A stretch of DNA of 64,000 bases from an uncultured Clostridia bacterium (GCA_934463115.1 CAKSIN010000005.1:1-64000); one strand, 5' to 3'. Shown: positions 1-8,886, counted from the first letter of the stretch. Program-made: numbers and translations. The notes: generated by a model not told the origin, from the letters alone.

Positions 1-71
1 CGATGATTTCGCGGCATTTTTCCGGCACGTAATGAATGATTTTGTAAGTGATTACAAGTCTCCGCACGTTC

Positions 72-1283
72 TCACAGGCATGAGTCGGAGGAGCAATTTG
101 ACATTTGCAGGTTCAAAATTCTCTTTGCCGCTTCTGCCGTGTCATCGGGATCGCCGAACATGGAGAATCTGAAATAACCCTCTCCGGACTTTCCGAACCC
201 CTCACCCGGAGTTCCCACAACCTGAATTTCGTTCAGCAAGAGGTCAAAGTAATCCCAGCTCGACATACCGTTCGGGCATTTAATCCAAACATACGGAGCG
301 TTCTTTCCGCCGGTGTACCATATTCCGAGGCTGTCGAACGTGTTCATAAGTGTGCGCGCATTGGATTTGTACACATCTATATTTTTTTGAATCTGGCGCC
401 GCCCCTCATCCGTGAAAACCGCAGCCGCACCCTTTTGAATAATATACGACACACCGTTCGATTTGGTGGTTCTGTTGCGAATCCACATTTTATTAAGATT
501 TGAGCCGCCGCGTTCAAGCGCTTTCGGAACTATTGTATAGCCGAGCCTTGTTCCGGTAAAACCGGCTGTTTTGGACAGCGAGCAAATCTCTATTGCACAT
601 TCTTTCGCACCATCTATCTCAAATATGCTGTGCGGAAGCGTTTCGTCCTCGATAAATGCCTCGTACGCCGCATCAAACAAAATGACGGCCCCGCGCGAGC
701 GCGCAAAGTCTACCCACTTTTTCAGTCCGTCTGCCGTGTACACCGCTCCGGTGGGATTGTTCGGTGAGCAGATGTAAATTATATCCGCGTCCATACCGTC
801 CGACGGCATCGGCAAAAAGCCGTTGTCTATTCCCGACGGCAGGTGAATTATCTCGCGGCCTGCCATTATATTCGAATCAACATAAGCCGGATATGTGGGT
901 TCAACAATGAGCGCCTTGCTCGACTTGTCGAACAAATCGAGAATATTCCCAAGTTCATCGGCAGCGCCGACGGAAATGAATATTTCGTCCAAATCAAGCT
1001 GCACTCCGCGCTTGGAATAATACCACGCAATCCGCTCCTGCAAAAAAGGCGCTCCGCACTCCGGAAGATACCCCCGAAAAGTTTCTTTGTGCGCCTGATC
1101 CTCCACAGCCGCCTTGAGCGCGTCTATAACAATCGGGCACAGCGGCAGTGTTACATCGCCAATCCCGAGGCGGTAGAGCTTTTTACCGGGATTATGCGCC
1201 TCGTATTTGTCAATACGCTGCTCGATATTGTAAAACAAATATGAATCCTTCAGATTCTTGTAGTTTTCGTTTATTTTAAGCAT
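72..1283 (-). CDS. dapL: LL-diaminopimelate aminotransferase
   Basis: This PLP-dependent class I/II aminotransferase makes LL-diaminopimelate directly from tetrahydrodipicolinate and glutamate, feeding lysine and peptidoglycan synthesis. The 403-residue length is normal for DapL. The PLP-binding lysine is K238 in the SLSKTAGFTGTR motif, and the upstream CSPNNPTG and FDAAYEAF motifs match fold-type I aminotransferases. The ATG lies inside the end of dapF (13-base overlap) with a GAGGGGG ribosome site seven bases upstream, so the pair is translationally coupled. It is the last visible gene of the glutamate/glutamine operon, and its amino donor glutamate is that operon's product. The tail is rich in Ser and Cys. 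The call is firm. Confidence 0.93.
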   Translation of the reverse strand: MLKINENYKNLKDSYLFYNIEQRIDKYEAHNPGKKLYRLGIGDVTLPLCPIVIDALKAAVEDQAHKETFRGYLPECGAPFLQERIAWYYSKRGVQLDLDEIFISVGAADELGNILDLFDKSSKALIVEPTYPAYVDSNIMAGREIIHLPSGIDNGFLPMPSDGMDADIIYICSPNNPTGAVYTADGLKKWVDFARSRGAVILFDAAYEAFIEDETLPHSIFEIDGAKECAIEICSLSKTAGFTGTRLGYTIVPKALERGGSNLNKMWIRNRTTKSNGVSYIIQKGAAAVFTDEGRRQIQKNIDVYKSNARTLMNTFDSLGIWYTGGKNAPYVWIKCPNGMSSWDYFDLLLNEIQVVGTPGEGFGKSGEGYFRFSMFGDPDDTAEAAKRILNLQMSNCSSDSCL

Positions 1284-2068
1284 GGATATTCCCCCTCATA
1301 TACAAATTCGGCCGTACCTGTCATAGTAACATTGTATTCCCTGTCAACACTTATTATAAGAGTTCCGCCGTCGAGCGCCACCTCGACAGGAACATCAAAA
1401 TCACACAGTCCGCGCGATATCGCGGCACACACCGTGGCGCACGCTCCCGTTCCGCATGCAAGAGTCACACCGCTGCCGCGCTCCCATACACGCATTCTGA
1501 TATGCGTTCTGTCGCAAACGGCCGCAAATTCCACATTCACTCCGCCCGGAAATAACGCATTATTTTCTATTGTGCTTCCGAAAACCTCCGGCATGTCCCC
1601 GGGAGAACCGCTGCAAAACGAAACCGCATGCGGATTGCCCATTGACACCGGGGTGAGCGTTATATCTTTCCCGGCAGCACAAACACAAACATCATCGGAC
1701 ACAATGCCCTTTCCCATATCCACGGTAACCGAGCTCACACACGAATCGGACACGGTAAGCAAAAGCCGCTTTATCCCCGACAGTGTTTCCACGGTTATCT
1801 CCGTTTTGTCAGTGTAACCCTTGTCATAAACATACTTTCCAACACAGCGGATGCCGTTGCCGCACATCTTTGCCTCGCTGCCGTCGGCATTGAATATGCG
1901 CATTTTAAAATCGGCAATATCCGACTGCAATATGTATATCATACCGTCCGAGCCTGCACCGAAATGCCTGTCGGAAAGCTTTACCGAAAGCTGCCCCGGG
2001 TTATCCGGAATACAGCCGTATACATATAAATAATCATTCCCCAAACCGTGCATTTTTGTAAATTTCAT
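1271..2068 (-). CDS. dapF: Diaminopimelate epimerase
   Basis: The enzyme converts LL- to meso-diaminopimelate by a two-base mechanism using two cysteines. Both are visible: C69 in MCGNGIRC and C205 in ACGTGAC. The N-terminus MKFTKMHGLGNDY is typical and the length (265 residues) is slightly below the usual 270-280. It lies 11 bases after the ANTAR gene and overlaps dapL, so the two enzymes of the direct diaminopimelate route are coupled in one operon. A GTAGGTGA ribosome site precedes the ATG. There is no sign of damage. Confidence 0.95.
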   Translation of the reverse strand: MKFTKMHGLGNDYLYVYGCIPDNPGQLSVKLSDRHFGAGSDGMIYILQSDIADFKMRIFNADGSEAKMCGNGIRCVGKYVYDKGYTDKTEITVETLSGIKRLLLTVSDSCVSSVTVDMGKGIVSDDVCVCAAGKDITLTPVSMGNPHAVSFCSGSPGDMPEVFGSTIENNALFPGGVNVEFAAVCDRTHIRMRVWERGSGVTLACGTGACATVCAAISRGLCDFDVPVEVALDGGTLIISVDREYNVTMTGTAEFVYEGEYPCLK

Positions 2069-2079
2069 ATTGCGGTCAC

Positions 2080-2664
2080 CTACTCATATGTTTTAATTAT
2101 TCCGAGCGCCGTTTCTTTTTTCGACTTCCTCATGTCCATTGCCTGTTTTTCTATTATCCGGTGCGCCTCGTCCTCGGAAATGTTCATGTTTTTAATAAGT
2201 ACCCATTTTGCGTGATTGACAATTCGGATTTCTTCCATTTTGTCTTCAAGCGACACAGCCTTCTTCTCCAGCGTTCTGAATCTTTCCTGAACAGCGTAGA
2301 GCAGGTTTAGCACCTGAAAAAGAAGTCCCCGCGAAAGCGGTTTTGCAAGAACCAGCACGCCGTAATCACCGACCTTTGCCACAACCTCATCATATACATC
2401 GCCTTTGGCAAACAGCAAAACTCCGCTCTTTGAATCAGCCGCAATATCCGTTGCAAGCCGAGTTCCGAATTCGTCGGAGCACGGAGTGTTTATAAAAACG
2501 GTATCATAGCTGCGCTCCGACAGTATGCGGCGCGCCTCGCCCACGCTTTTTGCCGAATGAATCGGCCCGAATTTGTTTTCGGGGAGCATGGGTGCAAGCT
2601 GTGAGACAAATTTTTCCGAAGATGATACCGCAAGGACACTGTAAGTGTATTCTTTAAATATCAA
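2080..2664 (-). CDS. ANTAR-domain antiterminator with pseudo-receiver
   Basis: This 194-residue protein has a receiver-like N-terminus (about 1-120), a coiled-coil linker (about 125-145) and a C-terminal ANTAR RNA-binding domain (about 138-194, with HAKWVLI and EDEAHRIIEKQAMDMR). ANTAR proteins bind paired hairpins in leader RNAs and prevent intrinsic termination. The receiver looks inactive for phosphotransfer: the usual phosphoacceptor Asp is Asn59 (in TVFINTP) and the acidic pair is replaced by serines 14-16, although K108 of the KP motif remains. The start is probably TTG, with GGGGAG nine bases upstream. It sits directly behind glutamine synthetase, as NitR-type antiterminators do in other clostridia, so it probably controls this operon's leader. 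Confidence 0.85.
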   Translation of the reverse strand: MIFKEYTYSVLAVSSSEKFVSQLAPMLPENKFGPIHSAKSVGEARRILSERSYDTVFINTPCSDEFGTRLATDIAADSKSGVLLFAKGDVYDEVVAKVGDYGVLVLAKPLSRGLLFQVLNLLYAVQERFRTLEKKAVSLEDKMEEIRIVNHAKWVLIKNMNISEDEAHRIIEKQAMDMRKSKKETALGIIKTYE

Positions 2665-2683
2665 GTTCTATCACTCCCCGAGT

Positions 2684-3895
2684 TTATTTGCAATAAGTAT
2701 CCGTTACATTCTGCGGCAGAATCTTTTTTACAAATTCGCTTGCGGCAGCCAGTTTTTTCGCTTCGCCGAGACTCTCGGGGAGACGCTTGAATTTTGATTC
2801 CTCCTCGGCGCTCAGCGCATACAGATTAAAATTCGACGCGTCGGGCGGAAGTTCGCGGTTTTCCAATCCATCAAGTGCGGAATATATCAAAATTGCATAT
2901 GCAATATACGGATTTGTGCACGGATCGGGCGAACGCAGTTCAAGCCGTCTGTACTCACCTCTGTCCGCCGGGATTCGTATAAGCTGAGAGCGGTTTTCCG
3001 GCGACCATGTAATATACTTCGGCGCCATGCATTTTCCGAGCCGTTTGTACGAATCCTCCGTGGGATTAAAGAATACCGTGGCGTCCGATATTCTGTTCAT
3101 TATACCGGCTATGGCATACGGCAGGCAGTCGCCGTCATCGCCCGTGCTCTTAATCGACATATTTATGTGATAGCTGTTTCCGGCGCACTGCTCAATCGGT
3201 TTCGGCGAAAAATCGGCATACAGACCGTTTCGCGCGGCAATTGTGCGCACAACAGACAGAAATGTGACCGCGTTGTCCGCCGCAGTGAGCGGATCGGAAA
3301 ACAGAAAGTCTATCTCGTTCTGTCCGGGCCCCATCTCGTGGTGCGAACACTCCGGACGTATTCCCATTTTTTCGAGCGTAAGGCATATTTCGCGGCGGAC
3401 ATTTTCGCCTTTGTCCATCGGAGCTATGTCAAGGTATCCGGCATTGTCGAAAGGTTCGCTTGTCGGATTGCCGTTTTCATCGGTCTTGAACAGATAAAAC
3501 TCTATCTCCGCGCCGAAAGAAAACGTGTATCCGCGTGCCATAGCCGATTTAACGGCATTTTTGAGTATACGGCGCGAATCCGATTCAAAAGGTCTGCCGT
3601 CCGGATGGGTAATCGAACAAAACATTCTGATAACCTTGCCGTGCTCCGGCCGCCACGGCAAAACCGATATTGTGGACGGATCGGGGTGCAGGAGCAAATC
3701 CGAATACACCTCGCCGCCAAAGCCGTAGATAGCCGACGCGTCTATTCCGATACCGGAGTCAAACGCTTTTTGAATTTCGTATGGCATAACCGAAACGTTT
3801 TTCTGACTGCCGGATACATCGCAAAAAGCCAAACGAATAAACTTGACATCCTCCTCGCGGATGTACTGCATAACCTCTTTTGCGGAATACATCAT
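2684..3895 (-). CDS. glnA: Glutamine synthetase, type I-like (short form)
   Basis: The enzyme forms glutamine from glutamate, ammonia and ATP. The beta-grasp N-terminus and the catalytic barrel are present. Metal- and substrate-binding motifs are GAEIEFYLF, GPGQNEIDF, the KPIEQCAGNSYHINMS stretch (in place of the common GNGMH) and NRSQLIRIP followed by RRLELRSPDP. At 403 residues it is 40-65 shorter than most GlnA proteins and has lost the usual C-terminal extension, including the adenylylation-loop tyrosine region. It lies between the GXGXG subunit of glutamate synthase and the ANTAR regulator with gaps of about 20 bases, so the GS-GOGAT cycle is one transcription unit. A divergent GS-like ligase cannot be fully excluded, but the context favours GlnA. 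Confidence 0.85.
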   Translation of the reverse strand: MMYSAKEVMQYIREEDVKFIRLAFCDVSGSQKNVSVMPYEIQKAFDSGIGIDASAIYGFGGEVYSDLLLHPDPSTISVLPWRPEHGKVIRMFCSITHPDGRPFESDSRRILKNAVKSAMARGYTFSFGAEIEFYLFKTDENGNPTSEPFDNAGYLDIAPMDKGENVRREICLTLEKMGIRPECSHHEMGPGQNEIDFLFSDPLTAADNAVTFLSVVRTIAARNGLYADFSPKPIEQCAGNSYHINMSIKSTGDDGDCLPYAIAGIMNRISDATVFFNPTEDSYKRLGKCMAPKYITWSPENRSQLIRIPADRGEYRRLELRSPDPCTNPYIAYAILIYSALDGLENRELPPDASNFNLYALSAEEESKFKRLPESLGEAKKLAAASEFVKKILPQNVTDTYCK

Positions 3896-3916
3896 AAATA
3901 TTACCTTCGCTTTCTT

Positions 3917-4636
3917 TTAGTTTGCAACATACATTTGCTTGAACGGGTTCTTTGTATCGGGCGTCACCACAGTAAATTCCGAATCCAGAATACGCTGCGC
4001 ATCGTAGCCGAAAGCCGCGCAGAAATCCGAAACATCGTGCCGTATCTCGTCGATATCCTCCTTTTGCGCCGGGCGGACATTCACCTGTTTCGGAAAGTCT
4101 ATGCCACGGCAGTCGGAGCGCAGAAACATCTTTCCGCCGTGCATTCCCGTGCAGGGAAAGTTACCCACGATATTTTTTCTGCCTATGTCAATTCCGAGTA
4201 CGATTATCGTTCCCCCTGCCTGATATTCGCCCAAAAAGCTCCCTGCCGCCTTGCCTATAACAAGAGTCGGATGTTTGTCTTTGTACGCTTTCATGTGGAT
4301 TCCGGCGCGGTATCCGGCATTCCCCTTTATCATTATTCTGCCGCCGCGCATTGCGTATCCCGCCGCGTCGCCGATATTTCCGCCGACAATGATTTCGCCG
4401 TCGTTCATGGTGTCGCCGACAGCGTCCTGAGCGTTGCTGTTTACAATGATACGTGCTCCGTTCAGATATGCGCCGAGGGCATTGCCCGGTATTCCGTGAA
4501 TTTCTATTCTCTTGTCCTTAAATCCCGAAGCTATGAACCTCTGCCCCATACATCCGACAATCTGCACATTCGACGGTGCGCTGCGGAGCGCACTGTTCAG
4601 CATCTTAAAGTCAAGCTCTGCTGCATTTATTATCAT
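3917..4636 (-). CDS. GXGXG domain subunit of split glutamate synthase
   Basis: A 239-residue protein made of the right-handed GXGXG beta-helix that forms the C-terminal domain of the glutamate synthase large subunit. Repeats such as GIPGNALGAYLNGARI, GNIGDAAGYAMRGGRI and GNAGYRAGIHM are visible at about 48-115. In split synthases this domain is a separate polypeptide that scaffolds the amidotransferase and FMN domains. Its ATG overlaps the stop of the upstream flavin reductase by one base and is preceded by GGAGG. It has no catalytic residues of its own. Family assignment is firm, the exact complex is inferred. Confidence 0.85.
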   Translation of the reverse strand: MIINAAELDFKMLNSALRSAPSNVQIVGCMGQRFIASGFKDKRIEIHGIPGNALGAYLNGARIIVNSNAQDAVGDTMNDGEIIVGGNIGDAAGYAMRGGRIMIKGNAGYRAGIHMKAYKDKHPTLVIGKAAGSFLGEYQAGGTIIVLGIDIGRKNIVGNFPCTGMHGGKMFLRSDCRGIDFPKQVNVRPAQKEDIDEIRHDVSDFCAAFGYDAQRILDSEFTVVTPDTKNPFKQMYVAN

Positions 4637-5865
4637 TATAACACACCTCCGAGATTTTTTCTACGGTATTTATCACTAAATCCTAAAAGTGACGGATTAA
4701 TTTTCAGTTTTTCAAAATCAACAGTGTCGAGCGGTGTGGAATTCCTCACAAGCGAGGTATATATTCCTGCTCTTTCAACATTGCCTAGGAGCATAAAGCC
4801 CACGAGCCTGTTGTCTTTTGTAAACAGCCTCTTTACCGAATCGCCGTCCCTTTGCTCGTACATATCGCCGTCGGCATAGCTGCCGGCAGTCATTATGTGA
4901 TACCCGAAAAATCCGATTGAATTCATCGGAATCCTGTTGTCAAATTTGCTATCTCCGCCCGACATATTCACTCCGGCGCAATACCCCTCCATGTATGCAT
5001 TCGGGAGTATTGCCATAACCTTGTTTTCTCCGCTCGAAATATCGCGGCTTTCCGTTATATCCCCTGCGGCATACACATCGGGTACCGATGTTTCGCATTT
5101 GTCATTTACGATAACTCCGCGCCCGATTTCTGCACCGATGCCTTCGAGCAGCGACAGATTCGGCCGAACTCCGACGGCAAGCACAAGCACATCAAAATGC
5201 ACTTCTTTTCCGCTTTTCATCACCGCACTGTTTTGTGAAAATTCTTCTGCACTGTCTCCGAGCATAAGCTCTATGCCGGCGTCCTCCAGTTTTTGCTGCA
5301 CAATTGCGGCGCAGTCGGCGTCCAAAATACTCGGCAGCACACGGTCTGCAAGGTCACACACGGTAATATGTCCCACTCTTTTGCAAAGTCCCTCGGCACA
5401 TTTGAGTCCTATCAGTCCTGCGCCTATGATAAGCACATCGGAATCGCCGTCTGTTGCCTGTTCTATGTCAAGAGCGTCTTGTTCGGTCATAAACGAAAAT
5501 TTGTTTTTTACTTTTTCAAGTCCTTTAAACGGCGGCACAAAGGGTGACGAACCGGTCGCCGCAAGCAGCTTGTCAAATTCAATTTTTCTGCCGCTTTTGC
5601 ACACAACTGTCTTACCGTCTATCGACACAGCCGTTTCACCGGTCAGAAATTCAATATTGTTTTTTTCGTAAAAATCCGCCGTGCGGTACTGCATTTTGTC
5701 GAAATCCGTTTTTCCCTCAAGATAATACGATATCAGCGGACGTGCATACGGTGTGGTATTTTCCTCGGAAACAACGGTTATGCTGCATTTATCGTCTGCG
5801 CCGATAAGTGCGTCTATACATCCGAGCGCCGCTATACCGCCGCCTATTATAACATACCTGTTCAT
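4636..5865 (-). CDS. NAD(P)H/FAD-dependent oxidoreductase of the glutamate synthase cluster
   Basis: A 409-residue pyridine nucleotide-disulfide-type flavoprotein. It has an N-terminal FAD-binding Rossmann motif (IIGGGIAALG), a second dinucleotide motif for NAD(P)H (IIGAGLIGLKCAEG, about 147-160) and the FAD-contact motif VYAAGDITE near 265. No redox-active CxxC pair is seen, so it is like NADH oxidase or rubredoxin/ferredoxin reductases. Placed between the ferredoxin and GXGXG genes, it probably passes electrons from NAD(P)H through the ferredoxin-like subunit to the FMN subunit, doing the job of GltD in the usual two-subunit enzyme. The electron route is inferred. Confidence 0.82.
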   Translation of the reverse strand: MNRYVIIGGGIAALGCIDALIGADDKCSITVVSEENTTPYARPLISYYLEGKTDFDKMQYRTADFYEKNNIEFLTGETAVSIDGKTVVCKSGRKIEFDKLLAATGSSPFVPPFKGLEKVKNKFSFMTEQDALDIEQATDGDSDVLIIGAGLIGLKCAEGLCKRVGHITVCDLADRVLPSILDADCAAIVQQKLEDAGIELMLGDSAEEFSQNSAVMKSGKEVHFDVLVLAVGVRPNLSLLEGIGAEIGRGVIVNDKCETSVPDVYAAGDITESRDISSGENKVMAILPNAYMEGYCAGVNMSGGDSKFDNRIPMNSIGFFGYHIMTAGSYADGDMYEQRDGDSVKRLFTKDNRLVGFMLLGNVERAGIYTSLVRNSTPLDTVDFEKLKINPSLLGFSDKYRRKNLGGVL

Positions 5866-5867
5866 AG

Positions 5868-6296
5868 TTATCTCTCCTCAAAGCATATTGCGTTATTCGG
5901 GCAACCCTTTACGCATGCGGGTTCGCCGCATTTATTGTCCGTGCACAGCTCGCACTTGGTCACGGCCTTGTTTTCGTTTTCGGTGAGTGCTCCGTACGGG
6001 CACACAAGAACGCAGGTAAGGCAGCCGATACACTTGTTTTTGTCTATCTTAACAACGCCGTCTGTCTTCGACAGCGCTCCGGAAATACACGATTTTACAC
6101 AAATCGGATCGTCGCAGTGGCGGCACGAAACCGCATACATAATCTTACCGTCGTCCTCAACATGAATTTTCGGATGAATTTCTCTGTCCATCAGCGCGAG
6201 CGCCATGTTATTCTCTCCGCTTGCGGCAAATGCACAGTTATATTCGCAAAGGTGACATCCGAGACACCATTTTTCATTTACATATATCTTTTTCAT
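5868..6296 (-). CDS. Polyferredoxin-like 4Fe-4S electron-transfer subunit
   Basis: A 142-residue iron-sulfur protein with four cysteine groups in order: CLGCHLCEYNC (near 12), CRHCDDPICVKSC (near 58), CIGCLTCVLVCP (near 90) and CELCTDNKCGEPACVKGCP (near 116). This is the HycB/NrfC-like arrangement able to hold up to four [4Fe-4S] clusters. Its ATG overlaps the TGA of the FMN subunit (ATGA) and only two bases separate it from the flavin reductase, so it is an integral operon member. It is likely the wire between reductase and synthase. No membrane segment or export signal is present. Confidence 0.87.
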   Translation of the reverse strand: MKKIYVNEKWCLGCHLCEYNCAFAASGENNMALALMDREIHPKIHVEDDGKIMYAVSCRHCDDPICVKSCISGALSKTDGVVKIDKNKCIGCLTCVLVCPYGALTENENKAVTKCELCTDNKCGEPACVKGCPNNAICFEER

Positions 6297-7798
6297 TCTC
6301 CTGCGTGAGAGATACCCAGTATCTCAAGCTCCTTTCCGTTTAGTCCGACTCCGCGGAGCATCAGTCTGTTTCCGCGCAGTGCTTCTATTGAGTTTATACC
6401 CATACCGCCCATGAGTTCTTTTATCTCGTGTTTCCACGCCGTCATAAGGTTTACAAGGCGGCGGCTCCCTATATCGGGATTGAGCCTCTTTACAAGTTCC
6501 GGGCGCTGGGTAGCTATTCCCCAGTTGCATTTGCCGCTCTGGCATGTTCTGCACAGGTGGCAGCCCATGGCAATGAGCGCCGCCGACGCAACATAGCATG
6601 CATCGGCTCCGAGCGCAACCGCCTTGACAACATCGGCAGCACTGCGGATGCTTCCGCCGACAACCAGTGACACATTGTCCCTGATTCCCTCGTCACGCAG
6701 TCTCTGATCCACAGCCGCAAGGGCAAGCTCTATCGGGATTCCAACATTGTCGCGTATCCTTGTGGGAGCGGCTCCCGTTCCGCCGCGGAAACCGTCTATC
6801 GCTATAATATCGGCTCCGCTGCGCGCTATACCGCTGGCAATGGCGGCTATATTGTGCACTGCGGCAACCTTGACAATAACCGGTTTTGTGTAGCGTGTTG
6901 CCTCTTTGAGCGAGTACACCAGCTGGCGCAAATCTTCTATTGAATATATATCATGATGCGGCGCAGGCGATATCGCGTCCGAACCTTCGGGTATCATCCT
7001 TGTGCGCGACACATCGCCGACAATTTTCGTTCCCGGCAAGTGTCCGCCGATACCGGGCTTTGCGCCCTGCCCCATTTTTATCTCCACGGCAGCTCCTGCC
7101 ATGAGATAATCCTCGTGAACGCCGAATCTTCCGGACGCCACCTGGACAATCGTATTTTCGCCGTATACATAGAAATCCTCGTGCAGACCTCCCTCGCCTG
7201 TGTTATAGTATATTCCGAGCTCTTTCGACGCCCGTGCGAGGGATTCGTGCGCATTGTAGCTTATTGAGCCGTAGCTCATGGCCGAAAACATCACCGGCAT
7301 CGAAAGCTCCAGCTGCGGCGGCATGTCGCACACCAGATTGCCCTCGTTGTCGCGTTTGGGTTTGCAGCCTTTTTTGCCGAGGAAAACCTTTGTCTCCATA
7401 GGCTCGCGCAGAGGATCTATCGACGGGTTCGTTACCTGCGACGCATTTATGAGGATTTTGTCCCAATACACCGGCAGCGGTTTCGGATTGCCCATTGACG
7501 ACAGCAGCACACCGCCGCTGTCTGCCTGCTTGTAGATTTCCTTGATTGTGTCGTCTGCCCAGTTGGCATTTTCGCGCAGGCGGCAGTCGCTTTTAACAAT
7601 TTTCAGAGCGCGCGTCGGACACAGGCACACGCAGCGCTGACAGTTTACGCACTTTGATTCGTCGCTTATCATTTTGTTGCTGTTTTTGTCGTACAGATGA
7701 ACTTCATTGGCGCACTGCCTCTCGCAAACGCGGCAGCGAATGCAGCGTTCGGGATTGCGCACAACCTCAAATTCGGGATATATGTAATTAATGCTCAT
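6293..7798 (-). CDS. Glutamate synthase FMN subunit with N-terminal ferredoxin domain
   Basis: The catalytic synthase subunit (501 residues): ammonia plus 2-oxoglutarate gives glutamate at FMN. The N-terminus carries two [4Fe-4S] motifs (CIRCRVCERQC near 19 and CVNCQRCVCLCP near 51). The Glu_synthase barrel follows from about 130, including HHDIYSIEDLRQLVY and IDGFRGGTGAAPT. A late cysteine group (GCHLCRTCQSGKC, about 427-440) fits the [3Fe-4S] site. This is the archaeal/clostridial-type architecture, not the fused bacterial GltB. The ATG at 7798 overlaps the amidotransferase TGA by one base (TGATG), which decides the start over an upstream TTG. Confidence 0.92.
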   Translation of the reverse strand: MSINYIYPEFEVVRNPERCIRCRVCERQCANEVHLYDKNSNKMISDESKCVNCQRCVCLCPTRALKIVKSDCRLRENANWADDTIKEIYKQADSGGVLLSSMGNPKPLPVYWDKILINASQVTNPSIDPLREPMETKVFLGKKGCKPKRDNEGNLVCDMPPQLELSMPVMFSAMSYGSISYNAHESLARASKELGIYYNTGEGGLHEDFYVYGENTIVQVASGRFGVHEDYLMAGAAVEIKMGQGAKPGIGGHLPGTKIVGDVSRTRMIPEGSDAISPAPHHDIYSIEDLRQLVYSLKEATRYTKPVIVKVAAVHNIAAIASGIARSGADIIAIDGFRGGTGAAPTRIRDNVGIPIELALAAVDQRLRDEGIRDNVSLVVGGSIRSAADVVKAVALGADACYVASAALIAMGCHLCRTCQSGKCNWGIATQRPELVKRLNPDIGSRRLVNLMTAWKHEIKELMGGMGINSIEALRGNRLMLRGVGLNGKELEILGISHAGE

Positions 7799-8886
7799 CA
7801 AAAAGCACCTTCCTTTACCTTGATAATTACAGGCTCACCGCCTGCCGGGGAGTATATGTTTTCAGCGTCCGGTTCCATTGTGCGTATTGCCGCTTCTTCG
7901 CTTGCAATATACACCTTGTTACCTTTTTCGCCGACAACCATACTGCGGAGCTTAAGTCTGTCGTTAAGCGCCATAAGTCCGCCGTTGAATCCGAGTATGA
8001 TTGAAAACGGCCCCGTAATCAACAGACTCGGATACATGCACCTCAGGTATTTGAGCTTTTCGCGGTCGCTGCTTTTCTCAATTGTGCTCCAGAAAGGCGC
8101 AGCTATTACATTTGCCGTTTCTTTAAGCGTCAGCCCCTGTTTGCGCATCAGATAATCCGCTATGTATGTAATTACCTCGGTATCGGTCTGCAAAGTGCAT
8201 TTGTAGCCGAACATTTCTATAAATCTGCGGTTTGCGTCGTACGACGATATTTCCCCGTTGTGAACGATTGTATAATCGAGCAGTCCGAACGGATGCGCGC
8301 CGCCCCACCATCCGGGTGTGTTTGTGGGATATCTGCCGTGTGCCGTCCAGCTGTATGCCCTGTATTCCTCCAGCCTGTAAAATTCACCGACATCCTCCGG
8401 AAATCCGACAGCCTTGAACGTGCCCATGTTTTTTCCGCTGGAGAAAACATACGCGCCTTTTATCTCGGTGTTTATTTTCATCACAATACGCGCGGTATAT
8501 TCCTTTTCGTCCAGCTGCATTCTTGCCAGCACCGACGAAAGCGGCGACACGAAATACCGCCATATGAGCGGTTCGTCGGTTATGTTCTTGTGCTTGCGTG
8601 TGGGGATGTTTTCCGAGCGGACAATTTCAAAACTGTCCTTCAAAAAAGCCTCACAGGTATTGCGTGATATAACATCGTTGTAAAAAATGTGCAAAGCATA
8701 AAAATCTTTGTACTCCGGATAAATGCCGTAGCCGGCAAATCCGCCGCCCAATCCGTTTGAGCGGTCGTGCATGGGGCGCATGCTCTCGATAATTTTTTCG
8801 CCTGTCATTCTTTCACCGTCTTTTGCAATAACAGCCGAAATAGCGCACCCCGACGGAATTCTGATTTCACCCTCTGTAAGCCTCAT
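7798..8886 (-). CDS. Glutamine amidotransferase (class II) subunit of split glutamate synthase
   Basis: The glutaminase subunit (362 residues) releases ammonia from glutamine for the FMN subunit. The Ntn-hydrolase fold is indicated by SGCAISAV at 12-19, SNGLGGGFAGYGIYPEY, and the later WTAHGRYPTN and HNGEISSYDANR motifs. The nucleophile is presumably C14, so a 13-residue propeptide would have to be removed to expose it, as in other glutamate synthases. I place the start at the ATG at 8886 because AGGGAG lies eight bases upstream; an in-frame ATG at 8910 has no ribosome site and overlaps the leader terminator's U-tract region. It is the first gene of the operon. Confidence 0.87.
   Translation of the reverse strand: MRLTEGEIRIPSGCAISAVIAKDGERMTGEKIIESMRPMHDRSNGLGGGFAGYGIYPEYKDFYALHIFYNDVISRNTCEAFLKDSFEIVRSENIPTRKHKNITDEPLIWRYFVSPLSSVLARMQLDEKEYTARIVMKINTEIKGAYVFSSGKNMGTFKAVGFPEDVGEFYRLEEYRAYSWTAHGRYPTNTPGWWGGAHPFGLLDYTIVHNGEISSYDANRRFIEMFGYKCTLQTDTEVITYIADYLMRKQGLTLKETANVIAAPFWSTIEKSSDREKLKYLRCMYPSLLITGPFSIILGFNGGLMALNDRLKLRSMVVGEKGNKVYIASEEAAIRTMEPDAENIYSPAGGEPVIIKVKEGAF

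Noticed and set aside
1..67. Open minus-strand frame from GTG at 67 to the window edge (starts RRLVITYKIIHYVPEK)
   Set aside because: It reads plausibly but has no clear ribosome site and only 22 visible codons; it may be the next gene after dapL but cannot be supported.
3167..4879. 570-codon plus-strand open frame opposite glnA and the GXGXG gene
   Set aside because: It lies fully antisense to two genes with clear family motifs, is rich in Arg, Cys, His and Tyr as shadow frames are, and has no ribosome site.
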